Notes: generated by a model from the sequence alone, not told the origin. A stretch of DNA of 64,000 nucleotides from Owenia fusiformis (GCA_903813345.2 CAIIXF020000010.1:35885425-35949424); one strand, 5' to 3'. Positions 22,101 to 31,144 are shown, numbered from the stretch's first letter. Translations and numbers: made by a program.

Positions 22101-25100
22101 TTTATTTTTGTTCATGTGATTAAATAATTCAAACTTAATACATTGGTTTATCTTTAAACTCAAAATTAATTTTGAAACATGAATCAATGTAAGCCTATGC
22201 ATGCACCATCATCGACACCAGCAATTTAAGGGTATATTTACGTTTTGATGCACAATCAAGTAATTGTTTAAAGGGTAATAAAAATATTTTGAGAAACGCT
22301 TCTTAAACCCCATGGCTAATGGTATATGCATTTATATCTCAATCTAAAATTTCATTTTTTCAACTTTTACATTGATCAAATGTGAAAGAGATTCTCTATG
22401 TTTCCTAAGTGACATCCATACATTCAAGTAGATTTCATGTTAAAGGATTGGGTGAAATACATATTTAAGTGAAACCCACCAGAATGTACAGATTGTACAA
22501 ACCTCAGGAAATGGGTTGGGCGGGAGGGTAACTTATTTTTCAATCATTTCCCAATTTCATGATACTTCATCCAAATTTCATGATATGTAAACTATTATCC
22601 ATTCCATTCGCTAATGACTACCTCCCTCGAATTCCCTATTTAGAATAAACATTCACTCTACTCAATAATATAGATGTCACTTAGGAAATCTATGTTTCCT
22701 AAGTGACATCCATACATTCAAGTAGATTTCATGTTAAAGGATTGGGTGAAATACACATTTAATTTTACCCTTTACGGTGTATTTACATCCTGAATAATGT
22801 GATTTGTTAATTTTTACTAGCTCCCAATCCTCAAATCTTAAATAAAAAATTAACAAAAAACTAACGTGGACATCGGATTTGAGAGCAATCTCTCCAAGAG
22901 TCTAGGAGATGGTTTTCCATGATGTAATTATGAAGCTAATAAAACCTAAAATCAATGTTTCATTCATGAATTACTGGTGGGGAAAAATCAGTCCCCTAAC
23001 ATGACTAATTCTCAATTGCCAATTACCTCCTACTGTGGAGAGACAACTCTCACATCCGAAGTCCACGTGGTTAAAACCACTAAGAGATCAGTGCTCCCGG
23101 ACTTTAGATGTAAAGAGAAGCCAATTGTTTATCAGACTTCACTAGTTTCAAATGTTACAAACTCAAGTCATTTTCAAATTAGTTTACAAGAGGGTACATG
23201 GAATTAAACCATTACATAACCAATCACTTGCATAGGTTATCCAGTCATGTCAAAACAATTCAACCTACTTTCTATTGAGTAAACCCCAGTTTTCATTCAA
23301 TTGCCAATTACCAGATTATACCTGAGTGTTATTATTTTCGTCACACTGTACTATAACGTACTGTATAATGACCTCTAATTTTACTGTGTTATTAACACGT
23401 TGAATTTCCAGTGTTCATTATAAGGCCATGTTATCAAGATTTTTCATGTCATCAATGTTCTATTTTTCTTTGTTTCTGTCAAATATTTGCCTCTCAGAAA
23501 ACTTCTCTTATATTGTCTCATAGTTATATTTAATAGCCCCTTGCTCTGGCATATATCTCTGTATCTCTAGGCTCTCCAGGCCTTTTATTCATTACCCCTT
23601 ATGGTTCATATTTTTTGCCCCCTGCTTGCGTATATATTTTCAGGCCCTTGGAGCCTTTTATTTTAGCCCCTTGCTCGGGCGCCCCTTGCTCAGGCATTTA
23701 TATCTAGGCCCTCAAAGCCTTTTATTTTAGCCCCTTGCTCGGGCATTCATATCTAGGCCCTCAAAGCCTTTTATTTTTAGCCCCTTGCTCGGGCATTTAT
23801 ATCTCTAGGCCCTCAAAGCCTTTTAATCTCTTGGCCCTCAAAGCCTTTTATTTTAGCCCCTTGCTCGGGCATTATATCTCTAGGCCCTCAAAGCCTTTTA
23901 TTTTAGCCCCTTGCTCGGGCGCCCCTTGCTCGGGCATGTAAATCAAAATATGCTTACCACTGCTGAATGTACGTCTGGTCACTTCGAATTCCCTATTTAG
24001 AATAAACATTCACTCTACTCAATAATATAGATGTCACTTAGGAAAGTGGCTTGACTGAACTGTGAGGTCTAGTAGTTGATGAAACAGTATACATAGAGCC
24101 TTGTCAGTTCTGAACCCTCAGGGAAGTTTAGATATTGCATCATTACATAAATGTCCTAATGAAGCATTAAATTAAATTATTAAATTAAATTAAATCTATT
24201 GATCACAGTATCCATAGAGGCTTGTCAGTTATGATATTAAAGAAATTAAATTAAATTGCTGCTAATGTTGCACAACCTTTGCAATTAGCCTGGGGCAATT
24301 AGGGAATTATGATTGATTTTTGTGAATATTAGAAACAATTGATTTCATCAAAAAAATCAGAGTTAAATATCTGTTGAAATTAACCCCTTCATATGCTTCA
24401 GGCAAATTTTCAGAAAACAAACTAAAATTTCAAGTTCCCATATATTTGTAAGGAATTCATATGTGAAATTTTGAAATTGTGGTCATTATTAGAGTGAAAG
24501 GGGGTTTTGTTTTTGTAATTTGTTGTACATGCAATTTGTTTGTTCTTTCACCTTGTTAAGGTTTACTACTCAGTTCACAAGGAGTATCGTGTAAGAAAGA
24601 ATATAATATAAAAGGACTATTATATTGTATGAAACTTTGAACACTCGTTTTTGAATAGGACATTAACTTTGCCATCTACATATGTTGACAGCCATGGAGG
24701 TTGGTCATATTACGAGCTGTTCAGATCAGAATCATGAGATATCTGATTTAAGTGTAGATTGTATATACATTTAGTATATTGTGATTCTATCTTTCAGATT
24801 CATTAAATAACTTGAGTTGCTATTTTCTGGTTGACCATTATGATTAGCTGATGAAAATACCAGTTTGAATTTGAAATACACACAAATTCTCCCAACTTTC
24901 TTCTGCCATTTTGCTCTATAGCAACAACAGATTGACGGACTAATGAAAACTTGTCCTTCTCAACGTGATGCATTGTGGGAGATATTTATGCAAATGACCG
25001 TATATTTTCTTATCACGAATATAACTATTGTAAGCCATGCACTATTTTTATTCCAGGGGTTTTGATGACCAGGAAATGGGAGTGTTTACTGGTGCCCCCG

Positions 25101-26882
25101 AAGACTTTATACATCAGACATTGTCAATGCAGGCTAACCATATTCTAAGTCAAGCTAAAGGTGAGTTTATATTTAGGTTAGGTGAGATTATGTAATGTAT
25201 AAACAATGAGTACTGGGTATTAGGTGAAATAATGGGTGAGGGTCGTATTCACCTAATAGCCAGTACTCATGGTTTATCAATTACATAATATATTAAGTAC
25301 TAAAAATGTTCATCTCACAATCTTACCAAAATGTACAGCCCTAAGTTCAGCTAAATAGAACATGGTTCTACATAAAGTGGATGCATGTTGATCTTGTCTT
25401 TAAGAAGTTTGTGAAAGAACTTTATGTTCCCTAATATACTACACCAGATTATTTATATAGGCTAATCGTATCCTTTCAACTCAAAATTACAAATTTTCAG
25501 TGAAACATGTCAAAATGGAACAAGTTTGTTACCTTGAAACATATATTGTAATGGTTTCTGTATGAATGAAATTTGTTTTTATATTTAAAAAATTTTACAA
25601 TTACAATGCAATGTTTCTTTTATCAAGTTCTATTTTAAAATTATGTAAAATATTATTATTTTGGTACAATTCCAACTTTTGCTTGTGAATTGTCCACTTA
25701 GCAACAATTGTTACTTGATTAAGATAAAATACCTAAAATACCTTTAAATAAGGTTTGTTCATTTAAACTTATTTCACAATTGCTTCTTATAAAGTCCCAT
25801 ATTGGGAGTACAAGATTTCATATCATAGATCTGTGAGTTAAATCATCTTTATGTCCCTTGGTGTTTGTGATAATGGAACATGTACATGGTGGGATAGAGG
25901 GGGGATTTAGACATTCTTTCATTTCATGTTACATTATGGTTTGAGATAGTCAGGGTTTGTTTTCCTTATGATTGGTGTGCACTTTAATGTTTACTAATTT
26001 CTTGCTGTGTTCTCTACAATATTTGGCCCTTTCCCTTTGGCACTTGTGCTTTCATATTCCTTTTGGGAGGTGTTTCTCTTTCAAATGTTCATTTTTCTTC
26101 AGTAAGTGCATTGGTAACAAAACTTTGAAAGTTCTAAATGTCTGGAGATTTTCCACTTCCACAGATCTGCACTTGCTTCTTGAGAGGAACAACTTCCCCA
26201 TCCAGGGACTTCATTGCAACTATATGTTTGCAGCCATCATCAAAATCCACACTGTGAATGTCTGCAACATTTGTACTGTATTCATATTTTAATTTAGTCA
26301 TTTGATTTCTGTAATTTCAGGACGCATGTATTTACAACACATTCACAATGTTATCATCGGGAATGTTGATTGGCTACAAAAACAGCTTGATATTCAGCCC
26401 TTATTACCAGTTCATGAACCACCACAAGATGTAGAATTTAGTTTTAACCCAACCTTGGGTGTCAACGAATTCAACCCTGTTGAAGCATTCAACCAAATTG
26501 GAACATCAAAGTTTGATCATGTATGTACACATAAATGAGAAAATGCCATTTGCGATATTCTAGAAAATATAGTTCTGTATGTGAAGTTAACATTTTGAAG
26601 TGTTCAAAAAACATTATGATTAATAATTTTATGTCAGTATTATTCGTTACAATTGCATCAATTCATGTTTTTGTTTTATTGTTTTAGTTGTCTATTGATG
26701 GTTTTACATGGGATTGGCACCGTCTTCTACAAAGTGACTTAGGACTTTCCGAGATAAATTTCAAGTCTCTTCTCTACCATAGACATGAGCTTCAAGATGG
26801 AGCATATCTTGAGGAGAATGAGAAGCGTCCTGTTGAAGTTCTCCGGGCAAAGTTTGATAATGAGCCTGCTGACTTAGTTTAG
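7142..26882 (+). CDS. C-terminal eight exons of a conserved uncharacterised protein
   Basis: Exons 7142-7194, 10866-10999, 13041-13201, 14036-14174, 19211-19340, 25057-25160, 26321-26520 and 26688-26882 total 1116 nt, 371 codons plus stop. Every junction is GT-AG and every phase agrees (2,1,0,1,2,1,0), which is strong evidence for one gene. The protein looks intracellular and helical, with no signal peptide or membrane segment, and includes LLVQTFANEVQSLRTAI and the C-terminal FTWDWHRLLQSDLGLS. I do not recognise it with confidence; a large helical protein of the KIAA0825 type is only a weak guess. The start of the gene was not found; earlier exons may lie left of the window. Introns are large and repeat-filled. 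Confidence 0.75.
7318..9530. repeat. 48 bp minisatellite, about 46 copies
   Basis: Head-to-tail units such as TTACTCACTTGGTAATTG followed by TTCTATGATAGATATGGCATT fill about 2.2 kb with very few substitutions (G/A, T/C variants at a handful of positions). It lies in the intron between exons a and b of the plus-strand gene. Confidence 0.95.
9540..10865. other. Intronic, with a dispersed repeat at about 10365-10570
   Basis: No exon seen. Positions 10371-10560 carry a dispersed-repeat signature (CCATTGAACGAAGC... TCTGTCTGTCCGTACATCCG ... ATGGCCGCCATTTTAG). A shared motif TTGAACGAAG also begins the large units at 38511-42937. Confidence 0.4.
10866..10999 (+). CDS. Uncharacterised protein, exon b
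   Basis: TCTTGTAG acceptor, GTAGAT donor. Encodes LIKPAIEVLLVPPTVKKM, SITSLLEELPCGCVLEED and a lysine-rich tail. Phase 2 in, phase 1 out. Confidence 0.7.
11000..13040. other. Intronic, mostly decayed repeats
   Basis: Positions 11270-11430 contain several AAGTGGAACA motifs ending in ACAGGTTTTACTGTA, and 12530 has a similar TACAGGTTCTACTGTA end, typical of old MITEs. Positions about 12108-12345 hold three to four degenerate copies of a unit with TAATCCAAATCAAGAACATCC. No exon seen. Confidence 0.4.
13041..13201 (+). CDS. Uncharacterised protein, exon c
   Basis: ATTTTTCAG acceptor, CAG/GTGAGA donor. Encodes a helical stretch DMRDLITDALHLLVQTFANE... ending DCAGLQ. Phase 1 in, phase 0 out. Confidence 0.75.
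13943..14013 (+). pseudogene. Decayed duplicate of the 3' half of exon d
   Basis: The stretch CTACCACAAG...TATAAAGGAAAGTG...ATGTTGG...CACCTACCATGTTCATACAT matches exon d positions about 14102-14168 at roughly 85% by eye. It lies in the intron just upstream of exon d and lacks the GAAG/GTTAGT donor. Confidence 0.75.
14036..14174 (+). CDS. Uncharacterised protein, exon d
   Basis: TTCTTTAG acceptor, GAAG/GTTAGT donor at 14175. Encodes VLASCFRYCMLDQAYIETLL ... AESTYHVLTSE. Phase 0 in, phase 1 out. The donor region is the first unit of a fivefold 48 bp tandem repeat, and the second half of the exon has a decayed copy about 120 bp upstream. Confidence 0.75.
14171..14410 (+). repeat. Five 48 bp repeats, each containing a 5' splice site
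   Basis: Unit starts at 14171, 14219, 14267, 14315 and 14363. Each begins GAAGGTTAGTATTTTACAAT, so the exon d donor GAAG/GTTAGT is present five times. The unit ends GATTCAAAAAGTGTCCCT. The period is a multiple of three, so an uninterrupted frame crosses the array; it is not a gene. Confidence 0.95.
14420..14650. repeat. Degenerate CCTCATATTCCATATGTTTACC satellite
   Basis: Pyrimidine-rich imperfect units of about 25 bp (TTCCATATGTTTACCCCTCA and variants). The same family reappears at about 17080-17190, 18072-18097, 18640-18720 and weakly near 23590. Confidence 0.6.
14850..15240. mobile_element. Foldback MITE, 391 bp, TA flanks
   Basis: GAGTCCATTTCACTGCTTCA at the left is mirrored by TGAAGCAGTGAAATGGACTC at the right; inverted arms are about 130 bp and include CATAATGTACATGAATGACA. 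TA dinucleotides flank both ends. Confidence 0.8.
15341..16050. repeat. 49 bp minisatellite, about 14 copies
   Basis: Units contain CTGAATGGTTTCAAAGGG, then GAAGCTAAGCATTGAAGAA and TCTGAAGA. Variants (GGAAGTG, GGAGAG, GGTGTG) alternate in longer blocks, suggesting higher-order duplication. Confidence 0.95.
16657..17071. mobile_element. Dispersed foldback family, copy 1
   Basis: Starts GATGCAAGTAGAAATAATCT and ends CCTACTCGCATCTGAG, with short inverted ends GATGC(G/A)AGTAG. Two relatives lie at about 61628-62004 and 62594-62956. Non-coding. Confidence 0.7.
17192..18070. mobile_element. Foldback element with CTCCTCAAAAAAAGTTAAGG ends
   Basis: 879 bp with long inverted arms: the left CTCCTC...GGACCTCATAGG is mirrored by CCTATGAGGTCC...GAGGAG on the right, and the arms continue through TTTCTAAGCGGGGAACAAAA. 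TA flanks both ends, as expected for a Tc1/mariner-type MITE. It sits inside the degenerate CATATTCC satellite. Confidence 0.85.
18099..18637. mobile_element. MITE with CAGG(A/G)TG ends enclosing a 42 bp minisatellite
   Basis: The left end CAGGATGCCCCAAAATAATT pairs with the right end ACAATTTTAGGACACCCTG, and TA lies outside both. Between them, about 18250-18590 is eight copies of a 42 bp unit (TGTCAGATGACAGCATTTCA...). The unit is a multiple of three, so two long frames run through it; neither is a gene. Confidence 0.8.
18250..18590. repeat. 42 bp minisatellite, eight copies
   Basis: Near-identical units with AGCATTTC, ATCATTTC or AGAATTTC variants; inside the element at 18099-18637. Confidence 0.95.
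18728..18938. mobile_element. MITE with CAGGCCCGTAG ends and CATAG duplication
   Basis: CAGGCCCGTAGCCAGG at the left faces CTGACTACGGGCCTG at the right. CATAG flanks both sides, a likely target site duplication. The interior is G-rich then C-rich. A decayed relative is at 3300-3640. Confidence 0.75.
19211..19340 (+). CDS. Uncharacterised protein, exon e
   Basis: TTCTCCAG acceptor, GA/GTAAGG donor. Encodes a Ser/Arg-rich stretch (LRGSRSSHGTPRNIP) followed by NKQWVTEQVQTITDFLNQ. Phase 1 in, phase 2 out. Confidence 0.7.
19985..22217 (+). mobile_element. Decayed element with basic region and PHD-like zinc finger
   Basis: The motif GCACCATCATCGACACCA occurs at 19982 and 22202 in the same orientation. 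Between them a broken plus-strand frame encodes a very basic stretch near 20935-21180 (SAEALQRIREKNNKASREYR and similar), and at 21546-21798 a Ser-rich then Lys/Arg-rich segment leading to a Cys-rich finger, CKACG ... CSKCPDWFH ... C ... CFNCN, stopping at 21799. Finger tails of this type are found on several DNA transposase families. Frameshifts and stops show that it is dead. The element class is uncertain. Confidence 0.5.
22401..22688. mobile_element. MITE with TTTCCTAAGTGACATC ends
   Basis: TTTCCTAAGTGACATC at the left is mirrored by GATGTCACTTAGGAAA at the right. TCTATG flanks both sides (22395-22400 and 22689-22694). Confidence 0.75.
22695..24045. mobile_element. Larger relative of the preceding MITE, containing a minisatellite
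   Basis: It has the same left end (first about 70 bp nearly identical to 22401-22470) and the same right end (last about 70 bp nearly identical to 22620-22688). It shares the TCTATG between them and carries about 1.2 kb of extra interior, including the array at 23560-23940. Confidence 0.7.
23560..23940. repeat. Minisatellite of about 49 bp, roughly seven degenerate copies
   Basis: Units contain AGCCCCTTGCTCGGGCA, ATATCTCTAGGCCCTCAAAG and CCTTTTATTTT. Copies differ in length by small internal duplications (GCGCCCCTTGCTCGGGC). Confidence 0.8.
24046..24921. other. AT-rich intron segment
   Basis: A TTAAATTAAA simple stretch lies near 24165-24255, flanked by two copies of a phrase with CATAGAG(C/G)CTTGTCAGTT. 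Nothing else recognised. Confidence 0.35.
24922..24999 (+). other. Possible orphan exon, phase 0
   Basis: A pyrimidine tract and CTCTATAG precede 26 open codons with protein-like content (GLMKTCPSQRDALWEIFMQM), followed by a weak donor GTATAT. It lies 57 bp upstream of exon f, but its phase does not fit the phase-2 junction between exons e and f. It could be an alternative or decayed exon, or chance. Confidence 0.25.
25057..25160 (+). CDS. Uncharacterised protein, exon f
   Basis: TTATTCCAG acceptor, AAAG/GTGAGT donor. Encodes GFDDQEMGVFTGAPEDFIHQ and a helical tail. Only this frame is open. Phase 2 in, phase 1 out. Confidence 0.75.
25188..25292. repeat. Imperfect hairpin in intron
   Basis: ATGTATAAACAATGAGTACTGG faces CCAGTACTCATGGTTTATCA, with TTAGGTGAAATA opposite TATTCACCTAA nearer the centre. 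Possibly a short MITE. Confidence 0.55.
26321..26520 (+). CDS. Uncharacterised protein, exon g
   Basis: TAATTTCAG acceptor, CAT/GTATGT donor. Encodes RMYLQHIHNVIIGNVDWLQK then an acidic and proline-containing linker (PLLPVHEPPQDVEFSFNP). Phase 1 in, phase 0 out. Confidence 0.75.
26688..26882 (+). CDS. Uncharacterised protein, last exon
   Basis: GTTTTAG acceptor, then 64 codons and TAG. Encodes LSIDGFTWDWHRLLQSDLGL and a charged C-terminus ending NEPADLV. AATAAA hexamers follow at about 26886 and 27107. Confidence 0.8.
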   Translation: MSIDGFTWDWHRLLQSDLGLSEINFKSLLYHRHELQDGAYLEENEKRPVEVLRAKFDNEPADLV

Positions 26883-27130
26883 GACAATAAACCCATTTCA
26901 ACTTCTTAAATCCACATACATGTATGAGTAGCAGATATACTAGGCTAGTATCATTCCCAGAATTTCTGATAAAAAATGGTTTTAACCTGAATGTTGTTCA
27001 ATTTCAACAACACTAAGTGTGATAGAAAATGTTCGGTAGTGTCATCAAAATGATCATTATATGAAGGAGATGCTTGAAAGATAAATGGAACAATTGACCC
27101 CTACCTCAATAAAATATAGGGGTAAGCAGT
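26883..27130 (+). other. Probable 3' UTR with polyadenylation signals
   Basis: Sequence after the stop contains ACAATAAAC at about 26884 and TCAATAAAAT at about 27106. Either could define the transcript end; not provable without RNA data. Confidence 0.45.
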
Positions 27131-27299
27131 GCGATTTTCTAAATCGATATTGGGAAGACAGGGTCGCCGTTCACCCGCCATATAGCAAATGGACTCGGTC
27201 ATACGGCTGGCAGGGAACAGAATAAGTGTCGGATTCATTGGTTAATCCTTGGGAACCGACTTAATCATGTATCATCATTATCATGAGCTAGTACACAGC

Positions 27300-27460
27300 C
27301 AATATAATTCGGCGCCGTTTCGGCGTCAAAAAAATTTGGCGCTGTTCCGGCACCATTCTGGCACCGAAACCTTTCGACACCAAAATTTGGCACCGGACAA
27401 GTCCGTCCATTTGGTGCCAAAATGGCACCGAAATTTGGCACCAAAACGGCGTCGAAAATC
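27300..27460. repeat. Short block of GGCACC/GGCGCC motifs
   Basis: Repeated, partly self-complementary phrases (GGCGCCG, TTTGGCACCGAAAC, TTTGGTGCCAAAATGGCACC). Probably a decayed palindromic repeat. Confidence 0.5.
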
Positions 27461-27857
27461 AGATTGCATTTTAGGGGTGTGTTGTAATGATATTTATTTA
27501 TGTTCGATGTTAGAATGTACTTTAATAGTTACTTTGATTCGATATTTGAGTGTCCATAAATACTGTCATGTGTGAAGGTATGTGGTAGGAACATTACAAA
27601 TATACATTGTTTAAAGTTTAGAGAGACCATTGATCCTCATCTGCATTGGGCGTGTAGAGTTTGCAAGTGTCAGCGACGATGAATAGGGCGAACTAAAGTT
27701 TGATTGCTTTAGGTATAAGAAGACAGCCAGTACAGTGCTTATATTTTTGAGATAATTGTAAATGCGTTATAGATGTATATTGTCATATCAAATCATGTTT
27801 ATATCTGAACACCTGTCTGATCTGAACACCATTTGGCCGGTCCCAGTGGCGTTCAGG

Positions 27858-28003
27858 TTATGCCTGGGTCACATTTGCTCCGATTTTCACTACGGCGCCT
27901 GGCCGATTGAGTATTTTGTTCAGAAATGTATTCAATTTTGAACAAAATACTCAATCGGCCGGGTGCCGTAGTGAAAATCGGAGCAAATGTGAACCAGGCA
28001 TAA
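27858..28003. mobile_element. Near-perfect foldback MITE, 146 bp
   Basis: TTATGCCTGGGTCACATTTG at the left is mirrored by CAAATGTGAACCAGGCATAA at the right. Arms of about 65 bp include CTCCGATTTTCACTACGGC and GGCCGATTGAGTATTTTGTT. The loop is a few bases. Confidence 0.85.
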
Positions 28004-28872
28004 GATAGGCTTAATGTAGTATCAACCGTTCTGGCTAAATGAATTCATGCAAGTAACCTTGACCTAGATTTGAAATTGACTAGATTTGCCATGACTCAAG
28101 ACTTTTCATAACTTCTCTGGCCTAGTGAATGTCGGGCCTGTCTAAATTGCTTGAACAAAAAGCTTTGGTTCATTATTTGAATCATTAATAACAACATTAA
28201 TAATTTAAGACAAACATATACATATACATGGACGTATGACTAATCCCATTAAGATGTTTACAGCATGTGTTCAGTAATGCTGTAAAAATACTGGCTGTGT
28301 TGGTCTATTCTGATATTTCTTATTTATTAGACTATATTAAATATATTTATTAATCTTTTCATTTATTTATTTATTATTATATTATAAACCCAGTCAAGTA
28401 TACAACTAAGTTAAAGCATATGCTGTTAGCCCTTCGATATCAATTTTAGTAGTATGGTAATTGTTGTTTAAAATGTACATCGTAAATGTCATTTTTTAAA
28501 TGGTAACAATTATTAGATTGAAATATATTTATATATTTTTTATATATGTTCTAGCTACCAATGTTTTCAAATGAAATGAAACACCTATTTGAACAGAATT
28601 ACGGAGCAAATCGTAATGTCTGTATACCACAGATTACAAAGAAAATAGTCACCAACCATTTCTATTGACCACTCGATTAGTTTCTGATCATGATTTTCTA
28701 GCGATGGTTGTCACGCGGTCCTAACTTCGACCGTTAAATTTGAATTTTTGACCTACCGGATGTTTGAAAATCAAGGGCTGCGACTCTCATACTGCACCGT
28801 TTTTTTCTTCAAACTTATACCATTAAAAGCAGAAAAAATTGCCTTTCTGTCGGTGCATTACTTTATTGTAAA

Positions 28873-28961
28873 GAGTCCCTCGTTCTAGCAGCGTTTTGGT
28901 CCCCACCTGTTAGAAGGCTTCTTACAACTGGGGACCAAAATGCCGCTGGAAGTAGGGACTC
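28873..28961. repeat. Hairpin with GAGTCCCT ends
   Basis: GAGTCCCTCGTTCTAGCAGC and GCAGCGTTTTGGTCCCC are mirrored by GGGGACCAAAATGCCGC and AGTAGGGACTC. A short foldback. Confidence 0.7.
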
Positions 28962-29413
28962 TGTTTAAGAGAATAATGTACCATCAGAAAAGGATACCTG
29001 CGAACCCCCCCCCCCACCCCCTGGTTTCGGGCCTGATACACTCATGCTTTTATATTTCCGATATTGAATGATACATGATTATTTATTCCTTAATTATAAT
29101 GAAGTACATGTAATTATCATATCCTCAAGTCAAATTACATTACCTTAATTGCCTCCTAGTTCATTAACCCTTATTGAAAATATTCTGAAATAACTGTCTT
29201 TTATCGCGGGAAATACGATCTTATTTATAATATCTAGCTTTATCCTATGACAAGTGAGGTTTCAGGTACATTACAGCGGGATATAAAATCGATATCTTGG
29301 AGGAGCGGGACATATATATATCCCCCGCTGTATATCTCCCGCACCAAATAATCAATGTCTCATAGATAAAAGTCACTTTTCATAGGATAAATTAGTTATG
29401 TGATGCTCTGTTT

Positions 29414-29489
29414 TATCCCTCGGGAAATATGATATCTTACCTCGTGCCCTCCGGGCCCTCGGTAAGATATCAATATTTCCCTCGGGATA
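29414..29489. repeat. Hairpin with TATCCCTCGGGAAATAT arms
   Basis: TATCCCTCGGGAAATATGAT and ATCTTACC are mirrored by GGTAAGATATCAATATTTCC and CTCGGGATA; the loop is GC-rich. A related phrase lies at 29205-29345. Confidence 0.65.
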
Positions 29490-29644
29490 TACCCCATATC
29501 CAAAACCTCCCATAACATAACCCTCATATATTGTACGCGTATTCACGGAACATGAGAAAAACATCTTGTTCGGTCTTTCAAATATCCTGATCCCAGATAG
29601 CACAAAGACGTCGGGCCGACGTCGCTATTGGTGGCCATTGGTTG

Positions 29645-30335
29645 GCATGGTCGCAGTTGGCAAATTGTAGTTGGGCCAACGTTGGCCCGTCGTTGGCTGC
29701 CGCTAATACCATGGATCAAAATTGCAGTTGGCAAATTGTAGTTGGGCCAACGTTGGCCCGTCGTTGGCTGCCGCTAATAACAGGATCAAAATTGCAGTTG
29801 GCAAATTGTAGTTGGGCCAACGTTGGCCCGTCGTTGGCTGCCGCTAATACCATGGATCAAAATTGCAGTTGGCACAGTGTAGTTGGGCCAACGTTGGCCC
29901 GTCGTTGGCTGCCGCTAATAACAGGATCAAAATTGCAGTTGGCAAATTGTAGTTGGGCCAACGTTGGCCCGTCGTTGGCTGCCGCTAATACCATGGATCA
30001 AAATTGCAGTTGGCAAATTGTAGTTGGGCCAACGTTGGCCCGTCGTTGGCTGCCGCTAATACCATGGATCAAAATTGCAGTTGGCAAATTGTAGTTGGGC
30101 CAACGTTGGCCCGTCGTTGGCTGCCGCTAATACCAGGGAGCCACCTATCGATAAATCAGTGCAAAATTGAAGTTGGCAAATTGTAGTAGGGCCAACGTTG
30201 GCCCGTCGTTGGCTGCCACTAATACCAGGAAGCCACCTATCGATAAATCAGTGCAAAAATGCAGTTGGCAAATTGTAGTTGGGCCAACGTTGGACCGTCG
30301 TTGGCTGCCGCTAACACCAGGAAGCCACTTATCCA
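29645..30335. repeat. Roughly 73 bp tandem repeat, nine copies
   Basis: Units contain GCAGTTGGCAAATTGTAG, TTGGGCCAACGTTGGCCC and GTCGTTGGCTGCCGCTAATA. The last two or three units carry a different spacer (CACCTATCGATAAATCAGTG). Confidence 0.9.
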
Positions 30336-30744
30336 TAAATCAGTGCAAATGCTTTGCTTAAAAATAGAAGAAAAACATACCAGCAGTCATTAAAAAAATT
30401 AAGGTAAATTTTATGAAATATTTTCTTTCAAAATTATCTGATAATGTTGTTTACCTCAGAAATATGGATTTTCGCCTTGTAATACAGTTGAAACCACTTA
30501 TAAGGCTACCAAATATATTTAGTATGGAAAAACAAGCCACCATATTTTATTGATGTAGAACGGATATTATATGTGAACACATTTACGGTAAGAGTATCAA
30601 ATGCCCAGATATCACAAAGACGTCGGGCCAACGTCACTACTGGTGCCCATTGGGTGGCATGATCGCAGTTGGCCCATTGTGGGCGGCCCATTGTGGGCTG
30701 CCGCTAATACCAAGGAGCCAACAATGGCTGTCCAAAAAAGTAAA

Positions 30745-31095
30745 TTGTGTCAATGGTGGGCCAACGATGGGCCAACGTTGGTTCTTTGGTGGCTGCCAAC
30801 GTTGGACCAACGTTGGCTGGCTGGACACGCCAACGTTGGGCCAACGATGGACCAACGTTGGGCCAACGATGGACCAACGTTGGTTCTTTGGTGGCTGCCA
30901 ACGTTGGACCAACGTTGGCTGGCTGGACACGCCAACGTTGGGCCAACGATGGGCCAACGATGGGCCAACGTTGGTTCTTTGGTGGCTGCCAACGTTGGAC
31001 CAACGTTGGCTGGCTGGACACGCCAACGTTGGGCCAACGTTGGCAGCCACTGTTGGCCCACTGGCTGGCATGCTGTTGGCCCAACGTTGGCCCAA
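30745..31095. repeat. Tandem units rich in CCAACGTTGG and CCAACGATGG
   Basis: Three units of about 110-120 bp, each with TTGGTTCTTTGGTGGCTGCC, GGACCAACGTTGGC, TGGCTGGACACGCC and a variable number of GGGCCAACG(A/T)TGG motifs. Confidence 0.9.
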
Positions 31096-31144
31096 CGTCG
31101 TTGTGCTATCTGGGATATAATAGACAAAATCAGACGGAGTTAAA

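Larger units (their letters stand above)
29590..31114. mobile_element. Palindromic CCAACGTTGG element(s) with CCCAGATAGCACAA ends
   Basis: CCCAGATAGCACAAAGACGT at 29592 and CCCAGATATCACAAAGACGT at 30603 both point inward. GTTGTGCTATCTGGGA at 31100-31114 is the matching inverted right end. So 30603-31114 looks like a complete short element, and 29592-30340 an expanded relative. No transposase is present. Long open frames on both strands arise from the repeat itself and are not genes. Confidence 0.75.

Noticed and set aside
25972-26292. 106-codon plus-strand frame just before exon g
   Set aside because: It is intronic, in a frame unrelated to the phase-consistent gene model; composition is that of AT-rich pyrimidine DNA.
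29642-30094. 150-codon plus-strand frame
   Set aside because: Direct translation of the 73 bp tandem repeat inside a transposon.
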